Origin: Zea mays
Lineage: Eukaryota; Streptophyta; Magnoliopsida; Poales; Poaceae
Direction of reading: 5' to 3'
Length of the DNA stretch: 64,000 nt
Assembly (NCBI RefSeq): GCF_902167145.1
Contig: NC_050096.1
Span: forward strand, 268,110,622-268,174,621
Of this stretch, positions 34,691-46,803 are shown in pieces. The notes beneath the pieces were generated by a model. The model was not told the origin of the DNA. It made no database searches and worked only from the letters and a program-made list of their open reading frames with translations. Positions within the stretch are counted from its first letter, which is position 1. Each line of letters starts with the position of its first letter. The position numbers and the translations under genes were made by a program.

Positions 34691-35438
34691 GCATCGCAAG
34701 CAAGAGCGTCGGGAGGTCTGCTCGGTAAAGGTGGTGGCGCCAGTCTACCTAGACTGGTCCGACAAGCCCATCACCTTTGACCAGGGCGACCACCCCGACC
34801 GCGTGCCGAGCCCGGGGAAATATCCGCTCGTTGTTGACCCCGTCATCGGCAACGTCAGGCTCACCAAGGTCCTCATGGACGGAGGCAGCAGCCTCAACAT
34901 CATCTACGCCGAGACCCTTGGGCTCCTGCAGATCGATCTGTCCTCGATCCGGACAGGCGCGACGCCTTTTCACGGGATCATCCCCGGGAAACGCGTCCAA
35001 CCCCTCGGACAACTCGATCTGCCCGTCTGCTTCGGGACTCCCTCCAACTTTCGAAGGGAAAACCTCACGTTCGAGGTGGTCGGGTTCCGAGGAACCTACC
35101 ACGCAGTACTGGGGAGGCCATGCTACGCCAAGTTCATGGCCGTCCCCAGCTACACCTACCTCAAGCTCAAAATGTCGGGCCCCAAAGGGGTCATCACCGT
35201 CAGCCCCACGTATCGACACGCGTACGAATGCGACGTGGAGTGCGTGGAGTACGCCGAGGCCCTCGCCGAATCCGAGGCCCTCATTGCTGACCTGGAGAGC
35301 CTCTCCAAGGAGGCGCCAGACGCGAAGCGCCACGCCGGCAACTTCGAGCCAGCAGAGACGGTTAAGTCCGTACCTCTCGACCCTAGCAACGACGCCTCCA
35401 AGCAGATCCGGATTGGCTCCGAGCTCGACCCCAAATAG
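34665..35438 (+). pseudogene. Element D aspartic protease region
   Basis: 257 codons. LTKVLMDGGSSLNIIYAETL carries the D-G-G variant of the aspartic protease triad; FHGIIPGKRVQPLGQLDLPV and YHAVLGRPCYAKFMAVP follow. It ends in TAG at 35436-35438, directly followed in the same frame by RT. Element E has the same stop at the same codon and no ATG after it. Confidence 0.85.
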
Positions 35439-36560
35439 GAAGCAGTGCTCGTTGACTTTCTCTGCGCGAACGCCGAAGTCTTTGCGTGGAGTCCCTCGGA
35501 CATGCCTGGCATACCGAGGGATGTCGCCAAGCACTCGCTGGATATCCGAGCTAGAGCCCGACCCGTGAAGCAGCCTCTGTGCCGATTCGACGAAGAAAAG
35601 CGCAGAGCCATAGGCGAGGAGATCCACAAGCTGATGGCCGCAGGGTTCATCAAAGAGGTATTCCATCCCGAATGGCTTGCCAACCCTATGCTTGTGAGAA
35701 AGAAAGGAGGGAAATGGCGGATGTGTGTAGACTACACTGGTCTAAACAAAGCATGTCCGAAGGTTCCCTACCCTCTTCCTCGCATCGATAAAATCATGGA
35801 TTCCACTACTGGGTGTGAAACCCTGTCTTTCCTCGATGCCTACTCAGGGTATCACCAAATCAAGATGAAAGAGTCCGACCAGCTCGTGACTTCTTTCATC
35901 ACACCTTTTGGCATGTACTACTACGTTACTATGCCATTTGGTTTGAGGAATGCGGGTGCGACGTACCAAAGGTGCATGAACCACGTGTTTGGCGAACACA
36001 TTGGTCGAACGGTCGAGGCTTACGTCGATGACATCGTAGTCAAGACGAGGAAAGCCTCCGACCTCCTCTCCGACCTTGAAACAACATTTCGATGTCTCAA
36101 GGCGAAAGGCGTGAAACTCAATCCCGAGAAGTGTGTCTTCGGAGTCCCCCGAGGCATGCTCCTGGGGTTCATCGTCTCCGAGCGGGGCATCAAGGCCAAC
36201 CCGGAGAAAATCGCGGCCATCACCAGCATGGGCCCCATCAAGGACTTGAAAGGAGTACAGAGGGTCATGGGATGCCTTGCGGCTCTGAGCCGCTTCATCT
36301 CGCGCCTCGGCGAAAGAGGCCTACCTCTGTATCGCCTCTTAAGGAAGACCGAGTCCTTCACTTGGACCCCCGAGGCCGAGGAAGCCCTCGGGAACCTAAA
36401 AGTGCTCCTTACCAGCGTGCCCATCTTGGTGCCCCCCGCTACCGGAGAAGCCCTCTTGATCTACGTCGTCGCTACCACTCAGGTGGTCAGCGCCGCGATC
36501 GTGGTTGAGAGACGAGAAGAAGGGCATGCATTGCCCGTCCAGAGGCCGGTCTACTTCATC
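35439..36560 (+). pseudogene. Element D reverse transcriptase and partial RNase H
   Basis: Same frame as the protease. RT motifs: RKKGGKWRMCVDYTGLNKAC, YPLPRIDKIMDST, FLDAYSGYHQIKM, MPFGLRNAGATYQRCM and the catalytic box EAYVDDIVVKT. RNase H starts with TWTPEAEEAL and breaks off at RPVYF (about 36555), where a deletion joins it to the integrase C-terminus. Confidence 0.9.
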
Positions 36561-36951
36561 AAACCAACCGAGGACGAGGGCGAGAGACTTAGAATACGGT
36601 TCCCCGAGGACGAGGGCGTACGACGACCAAAGCAATCAAACCAACCGAGAAGACTCACTAGACCAGCTGGAAGAGGCTCGGGACATAGCCTTACTACACT
36701 CGGCGCGGTATCAGCAGTCCCTGCGACGCTACCACGCCCGAGGGGTTCGGTCCCGAGACCTCCAGGTGGGCGACTTGGTGCTTCGACTACGACAAGACGC
36801 TCGAGGGCGGCACAAGCTCACGCCTCCCTGGGAAGGGCCGTTCATCATTGCCAAGGTTTTGAAGCCCGGGACGTACAAGCTAGCCAACAGTCAAGGCGAG
36901 GTCTACAACAACGCTTGGAACATCCGACAGCTACGTCGCTTCTACCCTTAA
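36561..36951 (+). pseudogene. Element D integrase C-terminus after internal deletion
   Basis: After a short filler sequence the open frame 36505-36951 reads EYGSPRTRAYDDQ, LEEARDIALLHSARYQQSL, GDLVLRLRQDARGR, LTPPWEGPFIIAKVLKPG and ends RQLRRFYP. This is the integrase C-terminal domain. The rest of RNase H and the integrase core are absent; about 1.8 kb is missing relative to element E. Confidence 0.88.
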
Positions 36952-37336
36952 GATGTTTTCAAGCCGTTCATATACCTCGTTTACATATGAAGTCTAACCA
37001 TCAAGGAAGGGTCAGCCTTGCCTCAGCAAAGCCCGACCCTCCCTCGGGGGCTAGAAGGGGGGAACCCCTTCCGCGTCAAAATTTTCGTCGAAAAAAGTCA
37101 TCCATCAAAACGACTTTCGCGTCTCCCGGCTATATCAGTAACAGGACCCCAAGAAACGAATAAGAGTGCATGTAAGTGGCAGGGCCGACCGAGCCGAGGG
37201 ACTCCTACGCCTCTAGGATACGGATACCTCACTCGTCGCCTACCGCGAAAAATAACTCTTACTTGGGTAAGCAACCCTGCTACTGACGAACGAGCCCGGA
37301 CACGCAAAACAGGAGGAAAAGAGACACAACCTTATA
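36952..37336. other. Element D intergenic region between integrase and the antisense ORF
   Basis: Holds the convergent 3' ends. It includes one copy (37186-37250) of the repeat containing GGATACGGATACCTCACTCG, found in inverted orientation several times in E and F. Confidence 0.6.
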
Positions 37337-38191
37337 TTACGATGATAAAGTGTTCGGGCCTCGGCGACCGCAAAAGACACATATGCATTCAAAATAAACC
37401 GCTCCGGCAGAATCAGGCGTCGCCCGGAGAAGGGCCGCGCCCTCGGTTTCGTCCCCACCCTCGGCGAGATCCGTCCCGGCCTCGGACGACGGCGCAAGCG
37501 GGAGGATCTCCGCTTCGAAGGTGGTCGCCAGCACCGCGCTTGGGCCTGCGGCGGCCGAGTCAAGCCTCTGGACTTCGGCCAGGGCAGCTTCATCTTCGTC
37601 GGGAAGGCAATACCCCTCGCTGACCCGCTCCAGATCCACGTCGTAGTGGGAAGCGAGCACGGCGAAGGCCCGCCTGACGCCGTGGTGCAGCACCTCGCGG
37701 AGTCTGCCGCGCGCGTGGTCACCCAAGGCCTGCAGGCGACTCTGAGGGGAGCTTCCCGAGGGGACGTCGTCGAAACCAAAGACCCGACAGAAGGCCGAGA
37801 TGGTCTCAGACATGGCCGCGTGGTCGGCCTCCCTCTGCTCGGCCGCCTGGGCAAGTGCCTTGGTGGACTCATCGAGGGCAGACTCGAGCTCTGCAAACAG
37901 CCAAAGCGGAAGACTTCAAACATGAGTTGAGGAACGAAGCTGAATCAAAATCTTAAAACAGCCAAGACATACCTTTGGCTCGGGCACGCTGCTCCGAGGA
38001 TGCGGCTTGGGCCACGGCTAGGTCTGCCGCAAGGGCTCCGGCCCGAGCAGACGCCTCGGCTAACTGGACTCCAAGAGCCTCAGCCCCGAGATTGGTCCCG
38101 CTCGCCGATGACCTGGCCAAGCTCCAACTGCTGCCGCTGCGCCTCTGCGCGTGCCGCCGCTGCCTCTGCTCCCAGATCGACACAGAGCAAC

Positions 38192-41100
38192 TGTAAAGCC
38201 CTAAATTTTGTATAAGGTAAAAAAATAAAAAATTATAATAAAATAAATGCATGTATTTATAAAAATGTTTTGGGAATTATTATACATATAATAAAAGAGT
38301 TACAATTTAATATCCCCTTCAAGAAATATATAAAATATTCCCTTTTGAGTTAATGTCACTTTTGTTAAAAGAATTCATATTAACTTCTTCCTAAATTAAA
38401 AGGGTATGGCATATTGAATTATTGGAGATACTTTTAATTAGATATACATTCAATATAATGACTTCTTTGGAATAAGTGAATGTGAAACATCCTATCTAAA
38501 TAAATAAAATAAGACTTTGCATCATTATAGGATTATACTGGTTGTTGCATATAAACTGGAATTTGAAATTCAAAATAGATTTGAAATAGTGACTCATTTA
38601 AATTTAAAATAGTTAAAACAAATAGTGATTTAAATTAGAAAAGAAAAAAAAGAGATGGAAACTGCGTCTGGGCCGAATCTCCATTTCCCGGCCCATCTGC
38701 TCGCGCTTTCTTTGTTTTTTTTTCTTTCTTCTCTGGGAACTGGCGCGTGGGCCCCCTGGCGGGTCGTCTCCTTCCCGACGCCGCCGGCTGGTAACAGACC
38801 GTACCTAGCGGCGGGCGGATAGCGCGGACTCCGTGGGGCAGGTTGTTACAACCACTTGCCGCAATCCTCGTCCTCACCGATGAGCTCGCAGACTGCTTCA
38901 ACTGCCCGTGAATCCGCCGCCAATATAGGCTTGGCCATCGGTATAAGTACCCTATCCGTGGTCCCGAGCTCACCAATCGCCGCCATGCTCGGGCAAAGCC
39001 AAGAGAGAGAGAGAGACCGAGAGCGAAGAGAGAGAAGGAGGGGGAAGGGGATGCCGCCGTAGCTGGGCTCTAGGGAGGGGCACTGGGGGATTGGAATTCG
39101 CCGCCAGGACCTCTTCTTTCCCCACGGAACCACTGTGCGCCATCGAAGCTCAGCGACGGGAGTTGGAAGATGAGCGGTGGCCGTTCATCAGAAAATGAGC
39201 GCTCGGGATTAGATCCTGGGCGTAATGGCTCATCGTCCAATCTGGGCCGTTGATCCCCTGATGGACGGATTCTGGTGCATATCAAATATCCACCACAGAT
39301 CGTGGGATCGATGGCTCTGTTAGTTGCTCGGTTTAGATCTAATCTGAGCTGTCGAATGGCGATCCAACGGTGCCAATCTGCTGATACCCCTTCGTTATGC
39401 GTCATTTGCATAAGAGACCCTATAGAATTTTGAAACCAACCCGCCGTCCGAATCAGTGGTAAGATCATTACAGAAAAGTCCTCGAGTTTACAAAATGAAC
39501 CCTGATCTCTTAGAAAATTTTGTACCCCATCCAGAATTTTTAGGAAATACTTTGAATTAAATGAGAAAAATAGGTTTTGGTATAAAAATAAATCTAAAAA
39601 CTTGGTTAATTCATATTAAATTCATTTTAGCTCCAAATTGAGTCATTCCAGTTGCAATAATTTTGTACTAATATTGTCTATCAATCATTAACACTGTTTA
39701 GCCATGAAACTTGAATTAAAATTATTCATTTGGATTAATCTATTCTAAGCACTAAATAATTTCGGAAAATCATAACTTTATAACCGTAACTCCAAATTTA
39801 GTAATTCTTGTTCCTACGATCTCGTTGCAACGTGTAGATTATTATTATTCAGTTTATTCTTATGTTTGGTGTGATGTTAATTTTGCTTGTACCATGTTTG
39901 TTTGTATTGCTACGTTTAGTAGTGAGGACACGTGTCATCTGAAGAGCAAGTTGGTACCTGGAATCTCAAGTGCCAGGCAAGTTGTGCCCTTGATCACTTT
40001 TTTTTACCCACTCATGTTCTAATTAATCATAATGATCTGCATAGGTTAATTTTGATGGGACCCAATAGGTTACCCTAGTTTGATTATCTTTATACCTTGT
40101 TTACCACTGAACTTTTTGGGTAGTACTTGCTAATGCTTTATGTGGTTTTGGGTATGAAGATACACTATTCATGATCACACTTTTATTATCTATTTATTAT
40201 TTATTGTTCATGATAAGATCATTATGTTAATTGGAACATGGAGTGACCACCCGGGAAAACAGTGCTACCACAACGGTTTATGGACGCCCTTGGCTGATTA
40301 ATTAGGAAAGCTAGTGAAGGACTACCTTACCTGAAAGGGGCAAGGGCAGTAGGGGAGTGGTCAGTGTAGGGAGGTCCTTGGTTGATTTTGCTGCGATGGC
40401 GGTCAGGCAAGAACCCTGCATTGGAGCTTTCTATAAACTGTAGCGGGTTTTCTGAAGCTAGTGGAACTTTGTAAAGGCCTCGTAGTGTTACCCTGCCTCG
40501 ACTCCTCGGTAGAGGTGTATGGGAAGTCGCGATCCCTTGGCAGATGGGTAACATGACTTGTGGGTAAAGATGCGCAACCTCTGCAGAGTGTAAAATTGGT
40601 ATACTAGCCGTGCTCACGGTCATGAGCAGCTCGGACCCTCACATGATTAATATATGGAACTAAATTCAATTTGTCATATGCATTGCATCGCAGGTGATGT
40701 TGTTATTTTTGTTCTATTACTTAATTGGGTTGGTATTTACTTATACTTAGTAACTGCTAATAAAATTTTGACCAACTTTAAAAGCAATGCTCAGCTCTAA
40801 CCATCCTCTTTGGTAAGCCGTACACTTCACGTGAGCTCCCACCTTTGGCGAGTTCATGCACATTATTCCCCACAACTTGTTGAGCGATGAACGCATGTGA
40901 GCTCACTCTTGCTGTCTCACCCCCCCACAGGTCAAGAACAGGTATCGCAGGATGAGGCTCATGGAGGATGCTGTGGCGAGTTCGTGAGAGGTCTAGGTCG
41001 TCGTCTCCCAGTCAACTTTGGGTTGCTGGACCGTTGTCTCCTTATAATGTAATTATTTATTTTGTATAGAACTCCTGTTATATAGTAAAGATGTGACATT

Positions 41101-41203
41101 CGATCCTGTGCCATGATTCATCATATGTGTGAGACTTGGTCCCAGCACACCTGGTGATTATGTTCGCGCCCGGGTCTTGGTGCCCCGAAATCTGGGTGTG
41201 ACA
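38192..41203 (-). mobile_element. Element G: solo LTR of a Tekay/Prem1-like gypsy element
   Basis: 3,012 bp bounded on the plus strand by TGTAAAGCCCTAAATTTTG and GGGTGTGACA, flanked by GCAAC at 38187-38191 and 41204-41208. Read on the minus strand it starts TGTCACACCCAGATTTCGGG, like LTRs of the large-LTR chromovirus families of maize (Tekay/Prem1/Xilon type). It contains no gag or pol. The minus-strand ORF 39070-39468 is within the LTR and has no recognised domain. A solo LTR arises by recombination between the two LTRs of a full element. Confidence 0.8.
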
Positions 41204-42879
41204 GCAACGAAGGTCCTCAGTTGGGCGCCCCGAAATATTGGTGCCCCGAAATCTTGGTGCCCCGAAATCGGCGCTCCGTTGGGAGAGGCGCTCGGTAGCC
41301 CCGGCAAGCGTGGTCCTCAGGGACCGCAGCGAACCCCAGACATCAGCCACGCGACGGATGAACGACGACTTGGCGGCGCTCAGATCCGTCAGATCCTGAG
41401 GAAAGGAAGCGGGGCGTCATAAAGAATGCCTTGATCACGTGAAAGGTATGCTTGAAATCATTACTTGGAGGATCTTGGGAACGTCCCTGCAAAGGACCTC
41501 CAAGGTCGACCGAAGCGACCCCACCGTTGCCTCGGCACACTCACGAAGCCCGTCCCAAGACTGCTCCTCTCGCTCATCGTCAAGAACGAAGAGGGGATCC
41601 GAAGCCCCACTGGTCCAGAACCGGAGCGACTAACGCCACCCATCAGGACTGCACCGCGCGGGGACGAGGTTGCCGCTCCCTAGGACGGGTCGCGGTTCTG
41701 CGCCCACCTCCTCCGAGGCATCATGTAGCGACGCCTCGGCCATCTCAGCGTTGGCGGCCACGGGTGGCTCCACGGCCAGAACGGCAACCACCTCGGCAGA
41801 AGCCGGTGCCAGCGCCGGCGACGCGTCTGGTGGGCTCGAGGCTGCAACCGCGCCAGCAGTCTCCCTCAGCATGACGGCTGCCTCGACGGAGGAGTCGGCC
41901 TCGGGAGCTCGCCCCACGGCAACTTGTGCCGCCTGGGCCCCCCGCTTTGGGGCATCTTGTAAGGAGGCCAGCTGGCCGGCGAGGCCCGGTGCGGCACTGG
42001 CTGCAGAAGCCGACGCCGTTTTGAGGACCTTCCGGGGAGCCAGACCGGTCGAACCATGCCTCCATTTGCTGGGAAGAAAAGGAAGAGCAGGATCAGGACA
42101 CACGAAGGAGGAGCCAGGATGAAGGTATCCTAAGATACTTACCCACCCCGGGCCATGATCAATCGTGCCTGTGGGGAGGTCTCTCGAGCCTCGATCCCCG
42201 AAGGTACCACCGAGGTCAGCCCCGCCGCCGGCTTCGGCACCATCCTTGCCTTGGGCGCCCGAGGCACCAGAGGGACGGACTGCCCAGGCGTAGCCACAAC
42301 GACCCAAGGATCACCCTCCTGCGCAGACGGTACGGGCAACGGTTCTTGGGGAGCAGGCGGCTCGGTCTGACTCCCCGGGGTCACCTCAACTACCTCGGCT
42401 AAGGGGTCAAGTACCCCCTCGGCCTGCCCCCGTTCTTCGGACCGGGACCCCGACGTCCTAGCCCCGTAAACCGACGGCGCCAGTCCGCTCGGGGGCTGGC
42501 TCGACGACCCCTGGCCCAGCCTCAGATCCGGGCTCAGGCCGAGGCGGGCAGCCATGTCGTCGTCTTCATCATCGTCTTCATCATCGTCGTCGTCATCAGG
42601 CGTCTCCGGCGACGGCTCCCTCGGGAGCCCATCCCTCTCATGCCGATGACGAAGCCTTTCCAAGGCGTCTCGAGCCCGCATCCGCTCGTGGGCCCGAGCC
42701 TTCTTCGCATCCTTCTTCTCCTTTCTCTTCTCCACGGCGACCCTCCGCACAGCTCAGTCCACCGCGTCCTCTGGGACTGGTGGCAGGGAAGGCTTGTGAA
42801 ACCCCACCTCCTGGAGACGGACGAGAAGTCTCGGCTATGAGAACCAAGGGCAATCCGACACAAGAAGGAAGAAGGAGCG

Positions 42880-44499
42880 TGTCGGCGTTTCGAGACCGGG
42901 GGGTCCCTGAGCCGACGAGTGAGTGTGTCGCGTGCCCTAGCCCAGATGGGTCGAGCGCGTGGGCGAGCGCGAAGGGGGGAGAAGCGAGGTGGCCGGAGAC
43001 GGGCGTGAGAGAGGTGGAGATCCCGCGGCCTTCGTGTTCGTCCCGCGCCCAGGTCGGGTGCGCTGGCAGTAGGGGGGTTACAAGTGTCCACGCGGGTGAG
43101 GGAAGCGAGCGGCCCCAAGAGAGCGCATGTCCCGTCCTCGTCCCCGCGCGGCCAACCTTCTCTAAGAAGGCCCTGGTCCTTCCTTTTATAGGAGTAAGGA
43201 GAGGATCTAGGTGTACAATGGGGGTGTAGCAGAGTGCTACGTGTCTTGCGGAGGGAGAGCTAGCGCCCTAAGTACATGCCAATGTGGCAGCCGTAGAGAT
43301 CTTGGCACCCTGCTGGTGTGATGTCGTGGCTGTCGGAGGAGCAACGGAGCTTGGCGGAGGGACAGCTGTTGGAGCGGTCGAGTCGTTGCTGACGTCCCCC
43401 TGCTTCCGTAAGGGAGCTGAGAGCCGCCGTCGTCACAGGGCACGCGGGGCGCCATCATTGCCTATCTGGCGGAGCTGGCCAGATGGGACACCGGTCTTGT
43501 TCTCTGCGGCCCGAGTCGGCTCGGGGCAGGGTGATGATGGCGCTCCCTGTTGACGTGGCGGGCCCGCGTCCGAGGCCGGGCGACGTGGGGGCTCCTCCGA
43601 AGTCGAGGTCGAGTCTGTCTTCCGTGGCCGAGGCCGAGCCTGAGCCCCTGGGTCGGGCGAGGCGGAGATCGTTCGGCGGAGGCCAGAGCGGAGTCCGAGC
43701 CCTGGGGTCGGGCGAGGCGGAGTTCGTCGTCTTCCGGGGCTGAGCCCGAGTCCGAGCCCTGGGTCGGGCGGAGCGGAGTTCGCCGTCTTCCGGGTCTTAG
43801 CCCGAGTCCGAGCCCTGGGTCGGGCGGAGCGGAGTTCGCCGTCTTCCGGGGCTTAGCCCGAGTCCGAGCCCTGGGTCGGGCGGAGCGGAGTTCGCCGTCT
43901 TCCAGGGCTTAGCCCGAGTCCGAGCCCTGGGTCGGGCGGAGCGGAGTTCGCTGTCTTCCGGGGCTTAGCCCGAGTCCGAGCCCTGGGTCGGGCGGAGCGG
44001 AGCTTCCTATGGCGCCTTTGGCAAGGCCTGACTGCCTGTCAGACTCACTCTGTCGAGTGGCACTGCAGTCGGAGTGGCGCAGGCGGCGCTGTCCTTCTGT
44101 CAGACCGGTCAGTGGAGCGGCGGAGTGACGGCGGTCACTTCGGCTCTGCCGGGGGGCGCGCGTCAGGATAGAGGTGTCAGGCCACCTTTGCGTTAAATGC
44201 TCCTACAACTCGGTCAGTCGGTGCGGCGATTTAGTCAGGGTTGCTTCTTAGCGAAGCCAAGGCCTCGGGCGAGCCGGAGATGTGTCCGCCGTTAATGGGG
44301 GGCCTCGGGCGAGACGGAAGTCCCTCGAGGTCGGCTGCCCTTGTCCGAGGCTAGGCTCGGGCGAAGCGTGATCGAGTCACTCGTATGGACTGATTCCTGA
44401 CTTAATCGCACCTATCAGGCCTTTGCAGCTTTATGCTGATGGGGGTTACCAGCTGAGAATTAGGCGTCTTGAGGGTACCCCTAATTATGGTCCCCGACA
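42880..44499 (-). repeat. Element E 3' LTR
   Basis: 1,620 bp. A tandem array of about 57-bp units (CCGAGTCCGAGCCCTGGG, TCGGGCGGAGCGGAGTTCG, TCTTCCGGGGCTTAGC) fills 43680-44005 with six copies. Confidence 0.94.
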
Positions 44500-44513
44500 G
44501 TAGCCCCCGAGCC
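44500..44513 (-). other. Element E polypurine tract
   Basis: Minus strand GGCTCGGGGGCTAC abuts the 3' LTR. A second copy of the same motif (plus-strand GTAGCCCCCGAGG) lies at 44630-44642. Confidence 0.75.
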
Positions 44514-44597
44514 TCGAAGGGAGTGTTAGCACTCGCTTGGAGGCTTTCGTCGCACTTTTTTGCAAGGGGACCAGCCTTTCTCGGTTGCATTTTTGTT

Positions 44598-44627
44598 CCG
44601 GTGGGTGCGCGCGAGCGCACCCGCCGG
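44598..44627. repeat. 30-bp near-perfect hairpin, conserved in E and F
   Basis: CCGGTGGGTGCGC, loop GCGA, GCGCACCCGCCGG: 13-bp arms with one G-T mismatch. The identical sequence occurs at 58703-58732 in element F. Confidence 0.85.
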
Positions 44628-45235
44628 GTGTAGCCCCCGAGGCCTCGGAGGAGTGGTTTCACTCCTTCGAGGTCTTAATGCCTTGCGTAATGCTTCGGCT
44701 GGTCTGGTTGTTCCCTCATGCGAACTGGCCGTAGCCCGGGTGCACGGTCGGGGCCCAAGCTCTCGGGCTGGTATGTTGACGCTGTCAACGGTCTGGCCGG
44801 AGCCGGGTTTGCGAGAGCAGCCCCCGAGCCTCCGCACAGGGCGAGAGGACGATCAGGGACAGACTCGGCTTTTTTACATACGCCCCTGCGTCGCCTTTCC
44901 GCAAGGAGGAGGGGGGGAGAGCGCCATGTTACCCTCGATGGGCACCGAACATGGTGTCTCCGGTGAGCTGCAAGCGGGTAATCCGAGTGGACGTCCGTGC
45001 CCCGTTCGTTGGGGGTCGGCTAGGGGCCCAGAGGCACGCCCAAAAGTACCTGCGGGTGATCTGCCGGACCCGATCCCCTGGCGACGGGGTCCGAGGGCTC
45101 GATGCCTCCCTCCGATGGGATTCCGTTACAAGATCGTTCCCGCTGGTCTCGGAAATGTCCTAGGGTACCTCGGGAGCGCAGCCCGAGCCTTGGTTATGTA
45201 TCGAACGTACCCCTGGTCATCCCTCGCTCGGCGTC

Positions 45236-45462
45236 TGAGGCGACTGTGAACCCTTCGGGGGCCAGCCTTCGAACCCCTGATCAGTAATGGGCGCGGAGCC
45301 CGAGTAGCCTGAGGCAGCCATGGAGCCCTTCGGGGGGCTGGCCTTCGAACCCCTGACCAGTAGTGGGTGTCGGGCCCACGCGATCTGAGGCGACTGTTGA
45401 ACCCCTCGGAGGGCCAGCCTTCGAACCTCTGATCAGTAGGGGGGGCTCGGAGCCCAGTTCCT
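45236..45462. repeat. About 75-bp tandem repeat, three copies, element E
   Basis: Each unit holds a CTGAGGCGACTGTGAACCC-like start, a GGCCAGCCTTCGAACC core and CTGATCAGTAGTGGGCG. Copies have diverged by up to about 15%. A homologous three-copy array lies in F at 59341-59560. Confidence 0.85.
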
Positions 45463-46303
45463 TCACAGAGAAGGATCCTTTTCGGGGTATCCCCCTTTCC
45501 CGGTCCCTGTTGCAAGAGATAGAGAAAGAGGAAAAAGGAAAAGGATACGAAATCGAATGACGCGGCGTACCTTTTTTGGCGCGGTTATTACGGCGAAGGC
45601 GAAGCGTTGCCCGCTTCTCCTGCCAGAGGCACCGCCTGTCCCGCCGCGGAGTTAATGCGACGGGGCGAGTGGTTGGCGGGGCAGCCGTTGCGCGTGCGCG
45701 AGCCGTTCGAGGAACGGATCACGGGCGCACCATCTTCACGCCGTGGGAGGAGGCTCTCTTGCTGTCCCTAGATGGGACGTGAGCCTGCTGACGACGTGAC
45801 TGCTGCTCCCGCCCGCCTGCCACCGTCATTACTGTCGGCCCACTTTCGGCCGCATTGACCGTCGCGCCAGGCTGGCGCTGCTGGGTCGTGCGCTGGGTCG
45901 CCTCGAGTCGCGGCATAGGTTCCGCAACCGAAGAGGTGCGACGGTGGCGCAAGTGGCGGTGCGGTTGCTTGCCTGCAGCAACTGGCGCGCTGGTTGCGTG
46001 ACGCGTGGGCCTGGGCCTCCAAGCTGGCGTGTCAGAAGTCGGAGAAGCGCGTCCACCTGGCGCGGTTGCATGCCGCCTGCATGGCTGCCCGCCCCTTCCG
46101 CCCGTTGGTCTGGGCAAAAGTGGGGGGTCGCTTGTAACCACTGGGCGGTTGTGTGCACCACGCGCGGCGGTTTGGCTTCTTCCGCTCTGAGCCGGTTTGC
46201 ATGACATGCGGGACCCAGCCCCCGAGCCGCAGGGGAGGGCCTTGGAGCGTGTTGGAGAAGACTCAGCCCGTGGCGTTTGGGGGCGCACGTAGGGAGAGTT
46301 GCC

Positions 46304-46310
46304 TTTAAAA
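46304..46310 (+). promoter_or_regulatory. TATA-like box of the antisense unit in element E
   Basis: TTTAAAA in the context GGGAGAGTTGCCTTTAAAAG, 29 bp upstream of the ATG at 46339. The context is conserved in element F (60446-60453). It lies outside the LTR and reads opposite to gag-pol. Confidence 0.5.
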
Positions 46311-46338
46311 GGAGGGCGACCCCTTTCGGAAGGCAGCC

Positions 46339-46803
46339 ATGTCTTCTTCCTCCCTTATGCGTTGTGTCTTTCCATCTTCCAAGCCCCCGGATGGGGGGTA
46401 TCCGCCGTCTTTCCGCCTCCTCGTTGGGGGAACGCAACTCCGTGGGAGTTGGTACCTTTCAGCCATCGTTCGGCTTCAAGGATTTTCATCATGCGGCCCG
46501 GCCGCACCCCTCCACCGGCGGTCACCCAAGATGGTGACCTCGGGCTTGATGGTGGGGGAAAGCGAGCCGGGTTGCGGCCCCTGCCCCTCCCTCAGCCTCA
46601 AGGATTTTCATCACCAGGACTGGGGAGGGGAGTGCGCCGAGTTGAGGTCGGCCCCCGCGTGGGCGGCGGCCCGCTCCTTCACTCAGCGATCAGAGGGAAG
46701 GGCGGGTGTCGTCCGTGGCGCTGGCAGCTGCACCGTGCCTGGCTCTCGGACGCGAGTGGCTTCGGAGCCGCTCGCGGCGCCGGCGTCCGCCACGGCAGCT
46801 TGA
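46339..46803 (+). CDS. Short ORF on the strand opposite gag-pol in element E, unknown function
   Basis: 154 codons beginning MSSSSLMRCVFPSSKPPDGG. The homologous ORF in element F (60480) shares MSS...VFP, PPDG, FRL, VG.TQLR.SWYLSAIVRLQGFSS and AAARSF. It is rich in Ser, Pro and Arg and shows no known domain, signal peptide or membrane segment. An alternative frame (46299-46823, 174 codons) is also open and also conserved in F (60431-60964, 177 codons), but its start precedes the TATA-like box. I cannot tell which frame, if either, is translated. Confidence 0.4.
   Translation: MSSSSLMRCVFPSSKPPDGGYPPSFRLLVGGTQLRGSWYLSAIVRLQGFSSCGPAAPLHRRSPKMVTSGLMVGESEPGCGPCPSLSLKDFHHQDWGGECAELRSAPAWAAARSFTQRSEGRAGVVRGAGSCTVPGSRTRVASEPLAAPASATAA

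Noticed and set aside
33277..34699. 439-codon minus-strand ORF and similar long ORFs opposite gag (52412-53680, 52894-53871)
   Set aside because: Shadows of the GC-rich gag frame. The composition is that of complementary codons and no domain is recognisable.
39070..39468. 132-codon minus-strand ORF in the solo LTR G
   Set aside because: Within an LTR, no domain; it may be part of an LTR transcript but I see no evidence for a protein.
44560..45249. 229-codon plus-strand ORF in the element E 3' region
   Set aside because: It crosses the hairpin and non-coding repeats; the homologous region in F is split at different positions, so the frame is not conserved.
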